A stretch of DNA of 64,000 nucleotides, taken from assembly GCF_015690355.1 (NCBI RefSeq), contig NZ_JADPRT010000004.1, forward strand, positions 332,291-396,290, read 5' to 3'. This stretch comes from Streptacidiphilus fuscans (GTDB lineage Bacteria; Actinomycetota; Actinomycetes; Streptomycetales; Streptomycetaceae). The notes beneath the pieces are model-generated. The model did not search any database. It saw only the letters and a program-made list of their open reading frames with translations, and was not told the DNA's origin. The translations under genes were made by a program, and so were the position numbers. Position 1 is the first letter of the stretch, and every line of letters starts with the position of its first letter. Shown in pieces: positions 52,841 to 60,369 of this stretch.

Positions 52841-53505
52841 TGCCGAGAGTCGACCGCCGTAGGACCGCGCCCGCCCGCCTGCGTGGGGTGTTGCTGGCGG
52901 TCCCGTTGCTGCTCTGCGCGGCGTGCGGCAGCGGGACTTCGGTGACTCCGGCGGCGCCCGGTTCGGCCGGAGGCGGTGCGGCGCTGGCCGTCGGGCCCGG
53001 TCCGCAGCAGGAGTACCGGGTCGCCGCCCAGCCGGCGGCGGGCAGTTGCCGCTACGGCAGCAGCGACGGGCAGCCGCTCCCGGACCCGCGCTGCACTCCG
53101 GGGGCGGTCAACCCGGCCGTCACGCAGTCGAATCTGCGGCAGACGCTGTGCCGCAGGGGTGGTTACACCGCCGGGGTCCGGCCGCCGCGTCAGGTGACCG
53201 ACGCCGAGAAGCGGCTCAACGCCCGGTCCTACGGCTACACCGGACGGCTGTCCGACGCCGAGTACGACCACCTGGTCCCGCTCGGTGTCGGCGGCGACCC
53301 GAACGACCCGCGCAATCTGTGGGTCGAGCCGCCGTCCCCCGGCCACGTGTCCGGCTCCGGCACGGCGAACCCCAAGGACGACGTCGAGTCGGCGCTGCAC
53401 GACGCGGTGTGCTCGGGACAGGTCTCCCTCCAGGCCGCGCAGCGGGCCGTCGCGTCGAACTGGACGACGGCGTTGAGTTCGCTCGGCGTCACTGCGGAGA
53501 AGTGA
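52831..53505 (+). CDS. HNH-type nuclease-like lipoprotein
   Basis: The 224-aa product has a lipoprotein signal: a basic start, LLAVPLLLCAAC lipobox with the lipidated Cys at about residue 31, then a flexible Gly/Ala/Ser-rich linker. The conserved C-terminal half has the HNH-like core EYDHLVPLGVGGDPNDPRNLWVEP followed by NPKDDVESALHDAVC. Such DUF1524/GmrSD-like modules are found in secreted actinobacterial proteins; nuclease activity is unproven. ATG 52831 and GTG 52840 are both possible starts (GAAGG suits the latter). Confidence 0.75.
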   Translation: MVNVPRVDRRRTAPARLRGVLLAVPLLLCAACGSGTSVTPAAPGSAGGGAALAVGPGPQQEYRVAAQPAAGSCRYGSSDGQPLPDPRCTPGAVNPAVTQSNLRQTLCRRGGYTAGVRPPRQVTDAEKRLNARSYGYTGRLSDAEYDHLVPLGVGGDPNDPRNLWVEPPSPGHVSGSGTANPKDDVESALHDAVCSGQVSLQAAQRAVASNWTTALSSLGVTAEK

Positions 53506-53513
53506 CGCCGCAG

Positions 53514-54791
53514 TCAGTCTGACGCCGCGTCGAGTTCGTTCCGTCGCCGCTGGAGGAAATCCCTCTCCGCCGCGTTGGTCGCGACCGCCAGAGCCGCGTC
53601 GTAGGCGGTGGCTGCCTCGGCGCGGCGGCCGAGGCGGCGGAGCAGGTCGGCGCGGGTGGCGTGGAAGGGGAGGTAGCCCGCGAGGGCGTCCGCCGGGAGG
53701 GCGTCGACGGCGTCGAGAGCGGCCTGCGGGCCGGCCACCTCGGCCAGGGCGACGGCGCGATTCAGCGCGACGACGGGGGTGGGGGCGATCCGCAGCTGGA
53801 GGTCGTAGAGCGCCAGCACCTGCTCCCAACGGTCCTGCGGCGTCAGTGAGTCGTCGCTGTGGACGGCGTTGACGGCGGCCTGGATCTGGTACGGGCCCGG
53901 ACTGCCGCGCCGCAGGCAGGCGCGGACGAGACGCTGACCCTCCGTCACCATCGCCTGGTCCCACAGCGACCGGTCCTGGTCGTCGAGCAGGACCAGCGTC
54001 CCGTCCGCGTCGGTGCGCGCGGCGCGGCGGGCGTGGGTGAGCAGCAACAGCGCGAGCAGGCCCACGGCTTCGGGTTCGTCGGGCATCAACTCGACCAGGA
54101 CGCGGGCGAGTCGGAGCGCCTCGGCGCAGAGGTCCTCGCGGAGCAGCGCCTCGCCGCCCGAGGCGGCGTAGCCCTCGTTGAAGACCAGGTAGACCGTGTC
54201 GAGTACGGCCCGTAGCCGGTCGGGCAGTTCGGCCTCGGCGGGGACGCGGTACGGGATGCCCGCGTCCCGGATCTTGCGCTTGGCGCGCACCAGGCGCTGC
54301 GCCATGGTGGCCTCGGGCACCAGAAAGGCGCGGGCGATCTCTCCGGTCTCCAGTCCACCCAACAGCCGAAGCGTCAGGGCGACTTGAGCGTTGCGGGCCA
54401 ATGCCGGGTGGCAGCAGGTGAAGATCAGCCGCAGCCGGTCGTCGCGCACCGCCCCCACCTCCTCAGCGTCGTTGCCGCTGTCACTCGCGGTCCGGAGTTC
54501 CAGCAGTTGCTGCGCCTCGACGTGCCGGGCGTGCCGGGAGGAGTCCCGGCGCAGCCGGTCGATGGCGCGGTTGCGGGCGGTGGTGGTGATCCAGGCACCC
54601 GGGTTGGGCGGCACGCCGGTCTCCGGCCAGCGCTCCAGCGCCACCGTGAAGGCGTCCTGCACCGCTTCCTCGGCGAGATCGATGTCGCCGAGGAAGCGGA
54701 TCAGGGTGGCGACGCAGCGGCCGTACTCGTTGCGGAAGACCTCTTCCGTGGCCGTGTCGCCGCCGCCCGGCGGGCGCTGATCCACCGTCAC
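53514..54791 (-). CDS. ECF sigma factor (ECF42-like, with C-terminal DUF6596 region)
   Basis: The 425-aa protein has sigma region 2 ([57 protein letters not shown]) and region 4 ([46 protein letters not shown]), followed by a long helical C-terminal extension (residues about 190-425, including [14 protein letters not shown]) typical of ECF42 sigma factors. No anti-sigma gene accompanies it; the adjacent YciI/DGPF protein is the usual partner of this group. GTG 54791 is the start. The gene is convergent with the HNH lipoprotein, eight bases apart. Confidence 0.9.
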   Translation of the reverse strand: MTVDQRPPGGGDTATEEVFRNEYGRCVATLIRFLGDIDLAEEAVQDAFTVALERWPETGVPPNPGAWITTTARNRAIDRLRRDSSRHARHVEAQQLLELRTASDSGNDAEEVGAVRDDRLRLIFTCCHPALARNAQVALTLRLLGGLETGEIARAFLVPEATMAQRLVRAKRKIRDAGIPYRVPAEAELPDRLRAVLDTVYLVFNEGYAASGGEALLREDLCAEALRLARVLVELMPDEPEAVGLLALLLLTHARRAARTDADGTLVLLDDQDRSLWDQAMVTEGQRLVRACLRRGSPGPYQIQAAVNAVHSDDSLTPQDRWEQVLALYDLQLRIAPTPVVALNRAVALAEVAGPQAALDAVDALPADALAGYLPFHATRADLLRRLGRRAEAATAYDAALAVATNAAERDFLQRRRNELDAASD

Positions 54792-54830
54792 CGTCCTTCT
54801 GTGTCGCGGTTGTTCCGCGTGATCCGTCCA

Positions 54831-54866
54831 GCCCGCCTACCGCGGATGGCCCGCCTACTCCGGGAT
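54831..54866. repeat. 18-bp direct repeat at the YciI stop codon
   Basis: GCCCGCCTAC heads two 18-base units at 54831 and 54849. The second contains the minus-strand TAG stop of the YciI gene (54855-54857); the other provides a second, in-frame TAG 18 bases downstream. Confidence 0.8.
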
Positions 54867-55211
54867 CTCCTGGAAGGGCCGGACCTCGACGGGGCCCTGG
54901 CAGGCCCGGCTGCCCTCCTCGGCGATAGCCAGCGCCGCGTCCAGGTCGGGGGCCTGGACGATCCAGAAGCCGCCCAGGTGCTCCTTGGTCTCGGCGAACG
55001 GCCCGTCGGTGGTCAGCGCCTTGCCGTCCTCCTGGATCCGCACCACGGTGGCGACGTCGGCCGGGTAGAGCCCGCCCGCGAAGACCCATGCGCCGCTGTC
55101 CTGCAGCCGCTTGTTGAAGGCGTCGACGTCGGCGAACATCTTCTGCATGGTCTCCGGAGCGGGGGGCTCCTGGCCTTCGACCATGTGCACCGACAGCAGG
55201 TACTGCTTCAT
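54855..55211 (-). CDS. YciI/DGPF domain protein
   Basis: The 118-aa protein begins MKQYLLSVHMVEG and contains the family hallmark TTDGPFAETKEHLGGFWIV (DGPF). Genes of this kind accompany ECF42 sigma factors and are thought to act with them; the gene precedes the sigma factor on the same strand with a 63-base gap. ATG 55211 follows GAGGAGAACG. The upstream open frame to 55295 is unsupported. Confidence 0.92.
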   Translation of the reverse strand: MKQYLLSVHMVEGQEPPAPETMQKMFADVDAFNKRLQDSGAWVFAGGLYPADVATVVRIQEDGKALTTDGPFAETKEHLGGFWIVQAPDLDAALAIAEEGSRACQGPVEVRPFQEIPE

Positions 55212-55322
55212 GACGTTCTCCTCGTTCGATCTCGGGGACCGGCGTCCTGCCGGCCCGATACAACCACTACGAACGGGATCCCGCCGGATCGACACTCCTC
55301 GTCGGAATCTCGGAAAAAATCT

Positions 55323-55721
55323 TCAGCGGGCGCTGCCGAGCCCCCGGTCTGTCTCGCGGCCGTCGAGCAGCAGGGTGGTCTCCTCGATCCTGCGGAAGCG
55401 CCCGTCCGGGGCGAACTCGCCGAAGAGGTACACCTCCATCCGGACCGTCGAGCCGTCGGTCTTGCGCACGTTCACCACATGCCGGTCCGCGTAGCGGTCG
55501 CCCCGCGCCAGCTCGTCGAGCACCTCGACCGATCCGTCGGCCACGACGGTGCGCAGGTGGGCGATGTGGGTGGTGAAGTCCGCCCGGTCGGCCCAACGGC
55601 CGTCGGTGCGCTGGCGGTAGTCCGGTGCGAAGTGCCGGTCGACGGCCTCGTCGAGGTCGAGCCCGGGCGTGAACAGCAGATCGGTGAGGGCGCGGGCGAT
55701 GTCGGTGCGGGTTGCGGTCAT
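55323..55721 (-). CDS. SnoaL-like / NTF2-fold protein
   Basis: The 132-aa product has the NTF2-like pattern: a helical start (ALTDLLFTPGLDLDEAVDRHFAPDYRQRTDGRWADRADFTTHIAHLRTV), then beta strands (DRYADRHVVNVRKTDGSTVRMEVYLFGEFAPDGRFRRIEETTLLLDG). Polyketide cyclase-like and other small-molecule enzymes or binding proteins share this fold; activity is unknown. ATG 55721 follows AAGGGG. It is divergent from a MarR gene and probably its target, given two matching palindromes in the spacer. Confidence 0.85.
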   Translation of the reverse strand: MTATRTDIARALTDLLFTPGLDLDEAVDRHFAPDYRQRTDGRWADRADFTTHIAHLRTVVADGSVEVLDELARGDRYADRHVVNVRKTDGSTVRMEVYLFGEFAPDGRFRRIEETTLLLDGRETDRGLGSAR

Positions 55722-55758
55722 GGTGATCCCCTTGGAGCAGGCCGGAACGGCGGTGTTA

Positions 55759-55779
55759 ATGCGTGCGTCGAGCACGCAT
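55759..55779. promoter_or_regulatory. MarR-type operator 1
   Basis: ATGCGTGC (55759-55766) and GCACGCAT (55772-55779) are perfect inverted arms around a five-base centre. It lies 38 bases upstream of the SnoaL start, in the divergent promoter region. Confidence 0.75.
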
Positions 55780-55796
55780 CCACACCGTAGCCCATG

Positions 55797-55817
55797 ATGC
55801 GTGCGTCGCGCACGCTA
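55797..55817. promoter_or_regulatory. MarR-type operator 2
   Basis: ATGCGTGC (55797-55804) and GCACGCTA (55810-55817) form a nearly identical inverted repeat, with the outer two bases of one arm transposed, 38 bases from operator 1 and 12 bases before the MarR start codon. This suggests autoregulation. Confidence 0.75.
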
Positions 55818-55828
55818 AGCTGTCTGTC

Positions 55829-56278
55829 GTGGCAACCGACGTGGGACCTGAGATCGCCGACGCCCTGGGCGTCCTGTTGCAACGCGGCACCCGTGCGCAA
55901 CTGCACCGACGGCTGACCGAGGGGCTGGACGACGCGCTCGACGAGGTCACCTATCCGGTGCTGAGCGGGCTGGCCCGGACCGGCCCGTGCAGCGCCGCCG
56001 ATCTCGCGGGGCGGATCGGCCTCGACCGTTCCGGCGTGACCCGACGCGCCGACCGGCTGGAGGTCGCGGGACTGCTGCGTCGGGAGCCCGATCCCGCGGA
56101 TCGCCGCGCCACGCTGCTGGCCCTGACCGAGGCGGGCGAGCGGACGATCCGGGCCACCCGGGAACGGCTGGCCGAGCACATCGAGCGCTCGCTGGCCGAC
56201 TGGCCGCCGGGGGAGGCCGAGACCTTCGCCCGCGCGCTGCGCCGCTTCGTCGCGGAAGGGCCCTTCGCGGACTCGTAG
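55829..56278 (+). CDS. MarR family transcriptional regulator
   Basis: The 149-aa protein has a winged helix: LSGLARTGPCSAADLAGRIGLDRSGVTRRADRLEVAGLLRREPDPADRRATLLALTEAGE. The start is GTG 55829 (VATDVGPEIADALG); the longer frame from 55763 would place the operators inside the coding region. Two ATGCGTGC-type palindromes upstream point to control of itself and the divergent SnoaL-like gene. Confidence 0.87.
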   Translation: MATDVGPEIADALGVLLQRGTRAQLHRRLTEGLDDALDEVTYPVLSGLARTGPCSAADLAGRIGLDRSGVTRRADRLEVAGLLRREPDPADRRATLLALTEAGERTIRATRERLAEHIERSLADWPPGEAETFARALRRFVAEGPFADS

Positions 56279-56300
56279 TGCGAGCTGGCGCCAGCCGGTG

Positions 56301-58061
56301 CTAGCCCCGCTGCACGACGCGCGCGGCGAGCAGCGCGATGTCGTCCTCCGCCTGGGCCGGGTCGGAGCTGTGCAGCACGGCGTCGAGGAGGTCGTCCAGC
56401 TCGCCCGCGGCGGGGAGAGGGAGGGCGGCGAGGCGTTCCAGGGAGACGTCGATGTCCTCGTGGCGCCGCTCGACCAGGCCGTCGGTGTAGAGGAGCAGCA
56501 CCTGGCCGGGGACCAGCTCGCGGACCAGGTGCTCGTAGCCGCCGACACCGGTGCCCAGGGGCGGTCCGCTCGGCAAGGCCAGCAGTTCGGTGGGCCGGCC
56601 CGGGGTGATCAGCGCCGGGGGCAGATGGCCCGCGCTGGAGAACGTGACCCGGTTGCGGCTCGGCTCCAGCAGGGCGAGCAGGCAGGTGGCCGGTCGTGCG
56701 GCCTCGTTCTCGGAGATCAGCGAGTCGAGCTGGCGCAGGATCCGGTGCGGGGGGAGGTCGGCTCCGGCGACGTAGCGCAGCATCGAGCGATACGTCGACA
56801 TGTCGACGGCGGCTTCGACACCGTGGCCCATGACGTCGCCGATCACCAGTAGCGTCCGGCCGAAGGGGAGCCGCACCGTCTCGTACCAGTCGCCGCCGAC
56901 CACGGTGCTGGTGCCGGAGGGCAGGTAGCGGCAGGCGATCTCCAGGTTCGGGTGCGGGTTGGCCGGTTCGGCCAGCAGTGCCCGCTGGAGTTCCAGGGCG
57001 ATGCCCTGGGAGCGCATGTAGCGGCGGGCGTTGTCGATGCTGAGGGCTGCGCGGTCGGCGAGGTCCTCGATCATCGCGATCTCGGCGTCGGAGAACTCCC
57101 GGTCGCCGGAGCGCGCGAGCACCAGCGCGCCCAGCAGGTGTCCGCGCGCGGTCAGCGGGAGGGCGAGCATCGCGCCGATCCCGGCGGCGCGGAAGACGGT
57201 GCGGCTGTGCTCGTCCGAGAGCGCGACGGCGAGGTCCTCCTCCGTGCGCAGCGTGACGGCGACGGGCTTGGCCGCCGCCAGGCTGCGGGCCACGGCTGAG
57301 CCGTCCCGGTGGCGAACCGTTTCGCCTGGGTGCGCCAGCGTCGCCAGCTGCGGGTGCAGCTCCGGCGTGCCCGCGACGGCGGCGCGCAACAGCCGTGCGG
57401 ACCCGAGCGGGACGCCGAGCCGGTGGTCGGGGACGCCGGGCGGCAGGATGTCCACGGCCGCGAGGTCGGCCAGCGTCGGCACGGTGAAGCGGGCGAGTTC
57501 GGTGCAGGTGGTGTCGATGTCCAGCGTGGTGCCGATACGCGCACCCGCCGAGGTCAGCAGCGACAGCCGGGCGCGGTTCTGGACGGCTTCCTCGTCGTCG
57601 GCTTTCGCCAGCACCAGCACGCCGGTTCGGGCAGGCGGTCCGGACCCCGCTGAACCGGACCCCGCCGCTCCCGACCTCGCTGCTCCGGACCCCACTCCTT
57701 CCGACCCCGCTGATCCGGACTCCGAAGCGCCGGCGGAGACCGCGTCCTCCGGCTCCAGATCGAGGCGTTGTACGCGCAGCCGGGCGGTGCCGTAGTCGCC
57801 GACCCGGGGGACCCCGTCGAGCAGCACGTCACGCGCGGCGTCGGCGACGGCCTCGATCGTGCGCGGGTCGTCGGTGCCGGTCAGGCTGACGAAGGTGTCG
57901 TTGACGTACTGGCAGGCGAGGTCCTGGTCGAGCAGGGCGACGCCGAACGGCAGGTCCGTGACAAGGGCGGAGAGCAGGGCATCCCGGTTCACGCCCATGG
58001 CGACGGCCGCAGCGTCCATCGATGCGCCGACGGCGTCCCGTGCGGGGACCTCCGCGCCCAC
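56301..58061 (-). CDS. PAS-GAF-SpoIIE (PP2C) phosphatase
   Basis: The 586-aa protein contains an N-terminal PAS domain (LLSALVTDLPFGVALLDQDLACQYVNDTFVSLTG, about 30-65), a Gly/Ser-rich linker (about 110-150), a GAF domain (about 165-330) and a C-terminal SpoIIE/PP2C phosphatase (VGGDWYETVRLPFGRTLLVIGDVMGHGVEAAVDMS with metal-binding Asp; FSSAGHLPPALI; VLLLYTDGLVERR). Such proteins dephosphorylate anti-anti-sigma factors. GTG 58061 follows GAGGAGGG. It is convergent with the MarR gene to its left. Confidence 0.9.
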   Translation of the reverse strand: MGAEVPARDAVGASMDAAAVAMGVNRDALLSALVTDLPFGVALLDQDLACQYVNDTFVSLTGTDDPRTIEAVADAARDVLLDGVPRVGDYGTARLRVQRLDLEPEDAVSAGASESGSAGSEGVGSGAARSGAAGSGSAGSGPPARTGVLVLAKADDEEAVQNRARLSLLTSAGARIGTTLDIDTTCTELARFTVPTLADLAAVDILPPGVPDHRLGVPLGSARLLRAAVAGTPELHPQLATLAHPGETVRHRDGSAVARSLAAAKPVAVTLRTEEDLAVALSDEHSRTVFRAAGIGAMLALPLTARGHLLGALVLARSGDREFSDAEIAMIEDLADRAALSIDNARRYMRSQGIALELQRALLAEPANPHPNLEIACRYLPSGTSTVVGGDWYETVRLPFGRTLLVIGDVMGHGVEAAVDMSTYRSMLRYVAGADLPPHRILRQLDSLISENEAARPATCLLALLEPSRNRVTFSSAGHLPPALITPGRPTELLALPSGPPLGTGVGGYEHLVRELVPGQVLLLYTDGLVERRHEDIDVSLERLAALPLPAAGELDDLLDAVLHSSDPAQAEDDIALLAARVVQRG

Positions 58062-58222
58062 CGCTCCCTCCTCATCGCCGGGCTAGGACCCGGCCGACAG
58101 AACTTACCCCATGATCACGCAGGTTTCGGGCAAACGCACCCGTGTTCGGAACTCTGTTGCCTGTTGCACATGTGCCCGCTCTGCCCGCGTCGTTCGCGCC
58201 CGGCGGAGTTGTTTTCCGTCGG

Positions 58223-58699
58223 TCAGGCGGAGGCGCTTCCTGATGCTCTCCCCGCCTTCAGTTTGAGCCAGGCGCGCTCCAGCGCCGCCACGTCCTCGTC
58301 GTCCAGCAGGTCGTCGAAGACCCCGGCCAGCGCCGCCCGACGGGTCGCGTCGGCGGCGGCGAAGGCGTCACGACCGGCCTGGGTCAGGGCGATCCGCACC
58401 GAACGCGCGTCCGTGGTCGACTGCGAGCGGGCCACCAGCCCGCGTGCCTGGAGCGCGTCGACGACGCGGGAGACCTGGGTCCGGCTGAGCAGCGTCTTCG
58501 CACCCAGGTCGGAGGCGGCGACCGGCTCGCTCTGGGCGTTGAGCCAGAGCATCACCTCGAACCAGGAGAGCGGCAGGTCGTGCTCGCGCATCAGTGCCCG
58601 GTCCACATGGGCGGAGAGGGTGGTGCCCGCCCAGACGAGGCCGTAGAAGGCGTGGTCGCGGGTGGCCAGGTCGCCCAGGGTGAGGTCGGCGCGCGTCAT
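58223..58699 (-). CDS. MarR family transcriptional regulator
   Basis: The 158-aa protein has the MarR fold: LPLSWFEVMLWLNAQSEPVAASDLGAKTLLSRTQVSRVVDALQARGLVARSQSTTDARSVRIALTQAGRDAF. It is divergent from an SDR gene with an 86-base spacer that holds a promoter-like pair and palindromic sequence, so it probably represses the SDR. ATG 58699 is the start. Confidence 0.88.
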   Translation of the reverse strand: MTRADLTLGDLATRDHAFYGLVWAGTTLSAHVDRALMREHDLPLSWFEVMLWLNAQSEPVAASDLGAKTLLSRTQVSRVVDALQARGLVARSQSTTDARSVRIALTQAGRDAFAAADATRRAALAGVFDDLLDDEDVAALERAWLKLKAGRASGSASA

Positions 58700-58716
58700 G
58701 GAGCCAGCCTAGCTGT

Positions 58717-58760
58717 TTGCGTGTACGCGCACGGAGTTCTAGAGTGTGTGCGCACGCACA
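58717..58760 (+). promoter_or_regulatory. Candidate promoter and operator for the SDR gene
   Basis: TTGCGT (58717-58722) and TAGAGT (58740-58745) are separated by 17 bases, a good vegetative sigma match. The -10 box runs directly into TGTGTGCGCACGCACA (58745-58760), which contains the perfect palindrome GTGCGCAC (58748-58755). A MarR dimer bound here would block transcription. Confidence 0.55.
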
Positions 58761-58785
58761 GAACAGTTCTGCTGAGGAGACCACC

Positions 58786-59673
58786 GTGTCCGAGTCCACC
58801 ACCGCCACGGGCAGCGCGCCCGCCGAGCGCATCGTGCTGATCACCGGAACCTCCTCCGGGATCGGCCTGGCCGTGGCCGTCGCCGCTGCTCAGGCTGGGT
58901 GGCGCGTGGTCGCCACCATGCGCGACACCGCCAAGTCCGAGCCGCTGCGGACGGCCGCCGAGGCCGCCGGGGTGGGGGAGCGGGTCGAGGTCCGCCGCCT
59001 GGACGTCACCGACCGCGCCTCCGTCGACGCCTGCCTGGCCGAGGTCATCGCGGCCCACGGCCGGCTGGACGCGCTGGTCAACAACGCGGGCGCGGGCATC
59101 GTCGGCACCGTCGAGCAGACCGGCGTCGAGCCGTTCCGCTCGGCGATGGAGGTCAACTTCTTCGGCGTCGTGGAGGCGACGGGCGCGGCGATGCCGCTGC
59201 TGCGCGCGGTCGGCGGGCGGGTGGTCACGGTCACCAGCGTCGGTGGCGTCGTCGGCCAGCCGTTCAACGAGGCCTACTGCGCCGCCAAGTTCGCCGCCGA
59301 GGGCTTCCTGGAGTCGCTCGCGCCGGTCGCGGCCACGGTCGGGGTGCACGTCTCGGTGATCGAACCGGGCGCGGTGGCCAGCGAGTTCGTCGCCAGCCAG
59401 AACCTCGACGTCCCGGCGCTGCTCGCCGCCGCCGGCCCCTACGCCCCCGCGCTCGGCGCGTACGTCGAACGGACGCTGGCCGCGTTCGGCAACGCGCAGT
59501 CGTCCGTCGACGCCGCACAGGCCGTGGTCGCGGTGCTGGAGGACCCGGCACCGCCGTTCCGCGTCCAGACCTCCGCCGCGGCACGGGAGTTCGTCGCGAC
59601 CAAGCTCGCGGACGCCGACGGCTCCGCCGTGCAGGGCATGACGGGCGGCTGGGTCGGCCTGGCGCGCGGCTGA
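58786..59673 (+). CDS. SDR family oxidoreductase
   Basis: The 295-aa protein has the NAD(P)-binding LITGTSSGIGLAVAVAAAQAG, LVNNAGAGIVG and the catalytic TSVGG...AYCAAK (Ser and YxxxK). It likely reduces or oxidises a small hydroxy or keto compound. GTG 58786 (VSESTTATG) has GAGGAGA seven bases before it; the frame to 58717 would cover the promoter. Expression is probably controlled by the adjacent MarR. Confidence 0.9.
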   Translation: MSESTTATGSAPAERIVLITGTSSGIGLAVAVAAAQAGWRVVATMRDTAKSEPLRTAAEAAGVGERVEVRRLDVTDRASVDACLAEVIAAHGRLDALVNNAGAGIVGTVEQTGVEPFRSAMEVNFFGVVEATGAAMPLLRAVGGRVVTVTSVGGVVGQPFNEAYCAAKFAAEGFLESLAPVAATVGVHVSVIEPGAVASEFVASQNLDVPALLAAAGPYAPALGAYVERTLAAFGNAQSSVDAAQAVVAVLEDPAPPFRVQTSAAAREFVATKLADADGSAVQGMTGGWVGLARG

Positions 59674-59772
59674 CGTCCCGCGCGCGCCGATCCGACCGGC
59701 TCGGCGCGCGCGGACGGGTGAGCTGGTGTACCCCGGAGTGAGGGGGTCGCACCGGTCTCGGAGGAGGGCGTC

Positions 59773-60345
59773 ATGCGGCTACGGGAAGTGCCGACCCGTC
59801 TGGTGGTCGGCGCGTTCGTGTTCCACTCCGGGTGGAGCAAGTGGAACGCCGACCAGGAGACCGCCGACGCGCTGCACAGCATGGCCGCCGGCGCCTATCC
59901 ACCACTCGATCCACTGCCCGCGGACAAGTTCACCAAGGTGCTCTCCGTCGCCGAGATGGCGGTAGGCACCGCGTTGTTGACACCGTTCGTGCCGACAGCG
60001 GTCGCGGGCGCCGGGCTGACCGGCTTCTCCGGAGCGCTGCTGGGCGTCTACTTCCGCACGCCCGGCATGCGCCAGCCCGGCAGCATCTGGCCGACGCACC
60101 AGGGCATCGCGCTGGCCAAGGACTCGTGGATGTTCGCCATCGGCCTGGGCCTGCTCGCGGACGCGGCGACCCGCCGCTGCTGGCACGGGCACGCGCACGG
60201 CCATGCGCATCCCCAGACCCGTGACCAGTCCCGAGCGGTGCACAGGGCCCGGGCCGCCGCCGCGACCCACGCCGCCCTCGCCGCTCGCGCCGCGCTCAAC
60301 GCCCATGCGGCGAGCACGGGTCGACCGGCGCGAGAGCACCGGTGA
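59773..60345 (+). CDS. DoxX-like membrane protein
   Basis: The 190-aa protein has a short basic start, the FVFHSGWSKWNADQETADALHSMA segment common in DoxX relatives, then hydrophobic helices at about 55-80, 85-105 and 115-140. The last 50 residues are His/Ala/Arg-rich and soluble. The family is poorly understood; some members take part in thiosulfate oxidation or redox control. ATG 59773 has GGAGG upstream. It is convergent with the PolX gene. Confidence 0.72.
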   Translation: MRLREVPTRLVVGAFVFHSGWSKWNADQETADALHSMAAGAYPPLDPLPADKFTKVLSVAEMAVGTALLTPFVPTAVAGAGLTGFSGALLGVYFRTPGMRQPGSIWPTHQGIALAKDSWMFAIGLGLLADAATRRCWHGHAHGHAHPQTRDQSRAVHRARAAAATHAALAARAALNAHAASTGRPAREHR

Positions 60346-60369
60346 CGGGGCGGCTCGGCCGCTCGGCGG

